Of a DNA stretch of 62,000 nt, positions 56,073 through 62,000 are shown piece after piece; positions within the stretch are counted from its first letter, which is position 1; each line of letters opens with the position of its first letter. The notes below the pieces were generated by a model. That model saw only the letters and a program-made list of their open reading frames with translations. It was not told where the DNA came from and made no database searches. The stretch comes from Tubiluchus corallicola. Its lineage: Eukaryota > Priapulida > Priapulimorpha > Priapulimorphida > Tubiluchidae. The stretch lies in contig JAQGDQ010000615.1 of assembly GCA_030141605.1 (NCBI GenBank), positions 1-62,000 of the forward strand. Reading direction: 5' to 3'. A program made the translations under genes and the position numbers.

Positions 56073-56439
56073 TAGCTTATCTTTAGGTATTCTAGATTCT
56101 AAACTAGCTTCACTTTAGGTAGACTAGCTTTCCGTGAATGTGTTTATGCAGCACAGATTATAAAAATTCTGAGCTGTCCTTGTTGCTTACATGACTGAAG
56201 TGCAGAACTTTGTTTAGATTTAATATTAACCGCACCAGTACAATTCGCCCTATACGCAGCAAACGTGTAACCTTCGGAAAACTTGTTCCGCGCTCAGTAA
56301 GAAAACAGTGCTGGTCAAAAGTCCCTATACTTTAATCCATATCCGCTGCATGGCCTATTTAAATACAGCCTGCAACAGCGGAATATAATCTCGTTCTCTC
56401 GTTTGTTGTGTGAGAAGTAGTGTTTCGTAATTTTATAAA

Positions 56440-59400
56440 ATGGCCGAAGAGGGGTCGGAAATATGGATGCCAAGCCATCACGACATGTTTGACAAACAGT
56501 GTGTTTTAGAAGTACCGATGGTGCCCCATATGCCACAGATACAAAACTGGTCATGCAGAGATGATGACGTATTCGTCTGTTCTTGGCCAAAGTGCGGTGA
56601 GTGCGAGTTTTAAATGAAATTGTTTGACAAGACTTCAAAATTCTCCTACGTTCTGCTATCATAATTAAGCCCCGAGCCAGCTCTAAATAGTTTGACGCTC
56701 TAGGCAAAAGTTTTTTATCACTCCCTTCCTCAGCGGTTACTATCTTCCCCCACGCACCTCCGAAATTGAATCTTTGTCGTACGTAATAAATTATGGCTAA
56801 ATATAAACTGGATTCAGATATGACTTAGGGGTGTAATTAAGTTACATTACCGCTCTGTCATTGTGATCATTCACTTATCTTCCTTACTAACCCTTTTAAA
56901 TCCTGCTTAACTAAGTACTCCAATCTCACTCATGGTACGTTTTTTGTAATGTGTTCTTTTTTACAGTAACTTTACTCTCTAGTTCTCTAATGATTCGCGA
57001 CACAGTGGCATGTTGTGAACAAGATTTTAAATAATTTTTAGACCGATAAACTAAAATGTCTTACCTTGTTCAATGTGTTTTTATTCCGTAAAATGTATTG
57101 TGTCGAGACAAAATAAACTAAACTTGAACTTGAAACCAAATAAGTAAATAATAATAATAATGATAACGATAACGATAGCGGTAACGATAGCCATAACCAT
57201 AACCATAACCATAAGCATAACCATAACCATAACGATAACGATAACAATGATAACAATGATAACAATGATAACAATGATAATAATAATGATAATGATAATA
57301 AGTTCTGCCACGGTGTCACCACACATGAAAATTATATACAGTGACAGTATAAATTAACTTTATACTTTACAGACAGGTTTTTGCAAATTTCTTTGTTATA
57401 TTTTTCGGCGTTTAAGTGATAACAGTAAAATAAACCCAACATGCTATTGTTCTTTCCTTTAAGCAGCTACTCCATCGTGTTAATAAAGCAAAATGTATTT
57501 AAGAGAGAGAAGATTTTCCTATTGGAGTTACTGGTAGATAAACCTATGAGAATCGACAGGGGAACACGGGAACCGGGAAGGCTGTTGGGGGGGGGGGGGA
57601 CATTGAACAGCAAAACGATTCACTGTTGAAGTCATTTGCAAACAGACTAGAATTTTGTGCTTGTCAAGATGAGGAAACTAGAGAAATGGGTGAGAAAAGA
57701 GGAATTGATTTTTTAAAATGTTCATATGAAAAAGTTGAGAGAAAGTCTAGCCAAGAGTTACGTACATAAAGACTGTGCAGCTTAAATTGCAGAAATTTTC
57801 ACTGCTTCTGAAGACCAATGGGGTCGTAAATTCAACTTCAAGCAACTCAGTCATTAGATAGGTAATTAGCCACACTTAGTACACTTAGAATACACGTATA
57901 AGCCTAACGCGCAGGTGCCATTATACTTTATTATATACAACAAAAATTCGATTTTTGAGGAAGAGGTGGGGCTGTGGAGAAGGGGGTGCTAAAATACTTT
58001 TTGCCTAGAGCATCAAACTACCTAGAGCCGTCCTGACTAGCCTACGTTTATTAAAGGTTTGTTAGCGCGTTTTGTATCTGACTATAGATTACTTAATACA
58101 GCTTATCAACGTGATTTTATGATATTTATTGCAAGTCTAGCATTTTTCTGTAAAATGTCTAAACTGATTCTTATTTGAACTTGATCAAAAATGTCTTTAC
58201 GTTTAAATACCATCTCGTTAACACGTGTGTGTAATTCAAAAACATGATTAATATTATGTAAGTACATTCAAGCAGCTGTAAAGAAATATTGCATTCATCT
58301 ACGCTGACAGCAATCGGAGTGTGTGATGAGCTTTTAATGGCGTCAGTCTGGTGTGAGTGTGTGTTTGTCTGTCCCCCAGTCCTCGACACAATGTGACAAC
58401 AAAAGCAAAATCGCGTGAGTGTGTGTTTGTCTGTCCCCTAGCCCTCGACACAACGTGACAACAAAACTAAAAGCCATAATCCCCATGCAATGAACAAGGA
58501 TAGCTCTGCACAAGGCTTAGAACGCTGTTTGGTTTAAGAAGTTCAAGGTCAAAATCACAAAGTGAAAAAAGTCGAAAAACTTTTGCCTAGTGACTTCACG
58601 TACGGACGTGAGTCTGCGTCTCTATTGAGTACCACTAGTTGTTTATTGAATTACCGTGTTTAATAGGTACAACTTGGGTTCAAGCCATTGTGTGGCAAAT
58701 CATGCACAATGTTGACCCTAACTGGTCAGGAATTAAACACATGGATGCAGATTTTCCCATGATGGAATTCATAGAGGCAAACGTCAATCCTGCAGGTAAG
58801 GAGTTCTTTTATTTGACTTCCTCCATTTCTGTCGACTAATTGCTTGAGGATATAGACTTAAAGAAAGGCCGGACGATTGTTTAGACTCAATCGCATTTTA
58901 ATTTACTGTTCAAAACATACATTTTCCTATCTATAAAAGTTAACAATTGTTCCTTATATTTGAATAATAGGTTTAGAAAGTTAACGGAAACTGAACACGG
59001 CTATTGCTTACGTCAGAAACTAACCACAGTTTGTGCAATGGCAGGCATCTTCCCTTGCGCGTCAAGCACGTTTGCGTGGGCGTTACAGTACTGCTTGAAC
59101 GCGTTATGTCACAAAAATGGGCTCTACGTCATATGACGTCAGAAACTAACACTGCAGTTCATAATCATAGTTATCGCGGTACTGCCTCCTATTTGTCGGC
59201 CACGCGAATGTGACAAAAAGGCGCCATTGCAAATCTTAGCAGATTCACTGAGCCGCGCATAGCTTTGAAAGTTTAACGAAATTTAAGTATCTGAGATAAT
59301 AATTATTTAATATAAGCTTTGATTTAAAAAAAACCATTATAGTTTTCAATATTTTAGAGCATTCTTTATTCTGAACTAATGTTTACACAATCATCCGGTT

Positions 59401-60115
59401 TTCCTTTTTGTCGTTAACTTAAATCAACATTTGACTTACATATTTTAAAGGCTTAGTGAATTATACCGAGTACACTTTTTAAATCTCTTGCAAATGCCAT
59501 TTACATCTACAGACGGAGAGCAGTTACTGCGCTCCAGGAACAATTACTGTAAACACAGCGCCAGTTGCAGTCTTTAGTTTCAACTACAGTTACGGTGAAA
59601 ACAATCACAATGACTACAGACGGAGAGCAGTTACTGCACTCCAGGAACAATTACTGTATACACAGCGCCAGTTATATTAAATGCAGTAACAAACAACAAT
59701 AAAGAATTGCAAGCATAAATAGTACTTTGAACTTCTGTGACTTCAGTAATAGTTACGTGCTGTTCTAGTGTTACGTAAATACTTGTACTTAATATGCAGA
59801 AATAAGAATAACTCTTTTTCAAGATCTGGATAGCTTACGTGACTGGCCTGTGGCTGATCTTAGTACTCGACCATCTCCAAGATTGATGAAGACTCACATA
59901 CCATTCCGGCTACTGTGTGACGATATACAGAAACAAAAAACAAAGGCAAAGGTATGATATATCTTCTCTTATGGAGTCGATCAGGGGAAAAATTAAGTTT
60001 TTCCCTCTTTTTTCAGCCTGGTTTTTTCATTAATTGAAAATAATTTGTTTTACTATAGCTAATTCCTAAATCAAGCAAAAAATCAATATATATATATATC
60101 TATATATATATATAG

Positions 60116-60168
<53 letters not shown>

Positions 60169-60765
60169 AGAGTGTGTGTGTCTGTGAGTGAGAGAGAGAG
60201 GGGGGTGAGAGATAGAGAGAGAGTGAGAGAGAGTGAGAGTGAAAGACAGAGAGAGAGAGAGAGGGGGAGGGAGGGAGGTAGGGAGGTAGGGAGAGAGTGA
60301 GAGTGAGAGAGAGAGAGTGAGAGTGAGAGAGAGTGTGAGTGTGAGAGAGAGAGAGTGAGAGTGAGAGAGAGTGAGAGAGAGAGAGAGAGAGAGAGAACTA
60401 GATATTTTCTTCTAATTTGCTTGAAAATGCACTAATTAATTCCAAAATATTCATTTGCAACTCTCTTTTAAGTGCTGGTCATTTTTGTTGCAAACCTTGG
60501 TCCTACAACAATGAATATTGTGACGATGTCTAGGCTTACAAACTTCCTACCATCTGCTAAGTATCATGCTTTAATAATTATGGAGGTGAATAAAATTGCA
60601 TCGGGTTTTCTTTCTTGTAGATTATCTATGTAACCAGAAATCCTAAAGACGCCGTGGTTTCATTTTACTACTTTGACACAGGCTTCAATATAGAGGGATT
60701 TACGGATCCAAGATACCCTAAAATGAAGTTCCCACAATACCTCGAGAGATTCTTCAACGATCTGT
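56440..60765 (+). CDS. Cytosolic sulfotransferase (SULT family), exons 1-4, 3' part outside window
   Basis: Transfers sulfonate from PAPS to a hydroxyl or amine of a small molecule; acceptor unknown. Exons: 56440-56596 (ATG..., donor CG|GTGAGT), 58667-58795 (after TAATAG, to CAG|GTAAGG), 59824-59951 (after TTTTTCAAG, to AAAG|GTATGA) and 60621-60765 (after CTTGTAG, to T|GTGAGT). Phases agree; 559 coding bases give about 186 of the usual ~290-300 residues. The PAPS-binding 5' loop is SWPKCGTTWVQ (residues ~48-58), with Cys where Ser is common, and the intron falls between Gly and Thr. LMKTHIPF carries the catalytic His, and VTRNPKDAVVSFYYF is the 3'-phosphate loop. Remaining exons with the C-terminal GxxGxxK motif must lie beyond 62000. 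Introns contain a MITE, LINE tail and VNTRs. Confidence 0.9.
57010..57135 (+). mobile_element. LINE 3' tail in sulfotransferase intron 1
   Basis: Short AT-rich sequence ending GTCGAGACAAAATAAACTAA then ACTTGAACTTGAAACC, which resembles LINE 3' ends elsewhere in the window in carrying short repeated terminal words. No coding part. Confidence 0.3.
57144..57305. repeat. Segmented AATAAT/ATAACG/ATAACC/ATAACAATG microsatellite
   Basis: Blocks of related 3-, 6- and 9-base units follow one another in intron 1 of the sulfotransferase gene. Ile/Val/Met-rich frames on both strands are artefacts. Confidence 0.9.
58351..58478. repeat. ~64-bp direct tandem repeat in intron 1
   Basis: GTGAGTGTGTGTTTGTCTGT, then CCTCGACACAA(T/C)GTGACAACAAAA, occurs twice in tandem with few differences. 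Confidence 0.85.
58867..59412. mobile_element. TTAA-type MITE (copy B), inverted relative to copy A
   Basis: Reverse-complement relative of 35159-35702. It shares GGCCGGACGATTGT at one end, GACTCAATCGCATTTTAATT inside, TCATATGACGTCAGAAACTA and GCCGCGCATAGCTTTGAAAG, and CATCCGGTTTTCCT at the other end. TTAA precedes it at 58858; the other flank is less clean. It is in intron 2 of the sulfotransferase gene. Confidence 0.8.
59513..59675. repeat. ~65-bp direct repeat at ~101-bp period, intron 2
   Basis: CTACAGACGGAGAGCAGTTA then CTCCAGGAACAATTACTGTA and CACAGCGCCAGTT occurs at about 59511 and 59612. Confidence 0.88.
60085..60395. repeat. (TA)n-(GA)n-(GTGA)n microsatellite complex, intron 3
   Basis: TA run, then GA run, then mixed GAGAGT/GTGAGA units. 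It lies between exons 3 and 4 of the sulfotransferase gene. Confidence 0.93.
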
Positions 60766-61404
60766 GTGAGTAACTGTGTAACTGTGACGGTGACTGTGAC
60801 TGTATCTTTATTACTGTTTCTAACTGTATAATGCTGTAACAGTAACTATAAATGTAATAGTAACTGTGACTATAAGTGAGCTTTTATTATTGTTTGTAAT
60901 TATTTGTATGCTAATGGTTTTGCTAATTGTAACTGTAAGACTGTTGCATCTTTATTAGTCTCCGTAAAGTCTCGCGCAGACCTGCAATATCTTTCACTTG
61001 CGCAACTGAAAATTGCAGCAATTTTGCCCGTGAAACCAAAATCGGCCACGCAGAGAATGCGACCCTCTTTAAACTTGAACAACCGGCACTGTGGAATTCG
61101 GATTTCCGTTGTTAATTCAGAAAAAGGAAAATAGACACGGGAAATATTGGAATTACCCAATAAAACTAGCCGACGATTGATGAAAGATAACTTTTTATAC
61201 TGTCTCCTGTTTTACTGGTTCATCGTCGTGTAAACGCTTCAGTCATTATTGCATTAGACCACGTAGTTTTGACGAACTTTGTACTTTATTCGACTGTACA
61301 TTACGTATCTCAACATCAAGTGAAAAGAAACATTAGCCGAGAGAAACGACTCTTTTTAGGCTGCTCTTACTGCTTATGTAAGGTTATGCGGACATATTTT
61401 GTAA

Positions 61405-61700
61405 TAAAATTATATTATATTATATTATATTATATTATATTATATTATATTATATTATATTATATTATATTATATTATATTATATTATATTATATTATAT
61501 TATATTATATTATATTACATTACATTACATTACATTACATTACATTACATTACATTACATTACATTACATTACATTACATTACAGTACAGTACAGTACAG
61601 TACAGTACAGTACAGTACAGTACAGTACAGTACAGTACAGTATAGTATAGTATATCATAGCATATCATATCATATCATATCATATCATATCATATCATAT
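61405..61700. repeat. Segmented pentanucleotide microsatellite
   Basis: In-register blocks of TATAT, TACAT, TACAG, TATAG and ATATC-type pentamers, each changing one base from the last. It lies downstream of visible sulfotransferase exon 4. The remaining sequence 60766-62000 is intronic with no recognised exon. Confidence 0.93.
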
Positions 61701-62000
61701 ATTATTTATCTCTGCAAAATTTAAACTCACAAAATGTAGCAGGTGTAAAATATGTTAACATTAAAAAACATACGTAAAAACCGGCAGAAAAGTGCATGAA
61801 TGGAATCATTTATGCGACTAAAAGACTCGAATTCGAAATACAAATTTTTTTGCGATATCAGTTCATCTAACAAGATGACACTATTTAGCATAACGAACTT
61901 TAAACAATTCATCGTTTGTACAATCCTTTATGAAGTCGTGAACCTGCTGCACAGGCCTAACTAGCAAGAAACAACATGGAGTGGTCAGCAGAAGTGTGTT

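Noticed and set aside
61269-61724. 151-codon Tyr/Ile/His-rich frame
   Set aside because: Product of the pentanucleotide microsatellite inside the sulfotransferase intron.

Overview
The window is nuclear DNA of an invertebrate animal; the phylum cannot be fixed from sequence alone. The evidence is spliceosomal introns with consensus borders, metazoan gene families (SLC26 anion exchangers, a class A GPCR, a cytosolic sulfotransferase), LINE 3' ends, 5S- and tRNA-derived SINEs, hAT and TTAA MITEs, a Polinton-type insertion, and AT-rich, microsatellite-loaded intergenic DNA.

Layout. Positions 1-17066 are a giant imperfect inverted repeat: a left arm (1-7462), a short asymmetric centre, and a right arm (9883-17066). 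It has 82-bp tandem arrays at its outer ends, 28-bp and CAA-rich arrays at its centre, (CT)n/(GA)n blocks in both arms, and in each arm a nested ~820-bp foldback that carries a heat-shock-element plus TATA promoter. I see no convincing complete gene in it. From 17.1 to 19.3 kb there are LINE 3' ends. Two intronless SLC26 paralogues lie on the minus strand (19346-21595 and 29007-31127), separated by 7.4 kb of LINE, SINE and microsatellite DNA. Next come a hAT MITE (31863-32286) and a five-exon plus-strand gene (32807-38043) for a 152-residue coiled-coil, single-membrane-span, acidic-tailed protein I do not recognise. A tentative three-exon small gene (39431-42778) and an intact intronless GPCR (43064-43945) follow.

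At 46354-53055 lies a second GPCR copy, dead several times over. It is split by a 6195-bp element (46475-52669) with long terminal inverted repeats starting 5'-AG and a 6-bp target duplication, as in Mavericks/Polintons. The element is far too small for one and holds only small ORFs (C2H2 zinc fingers, a spliced membrane protein, acidic proteins and a broken ORF of about 300 codons). The 3' part of the GPCR copy is replaced by a partial duplicate of the coiled-coil gene locus (53.05-55.5 kb), which itself took a LINE insertion with target duplication.

The right end (56440 to beyond 62000) is the 5' part of a sulfotransferase gene: four exons are visible, the introns are loaded with repeats, and the 3' exons lie outside the window. 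The host genes are not an operon. The possible functional theme, sulfate/anion transport beside sulfonation, is only suggestive.
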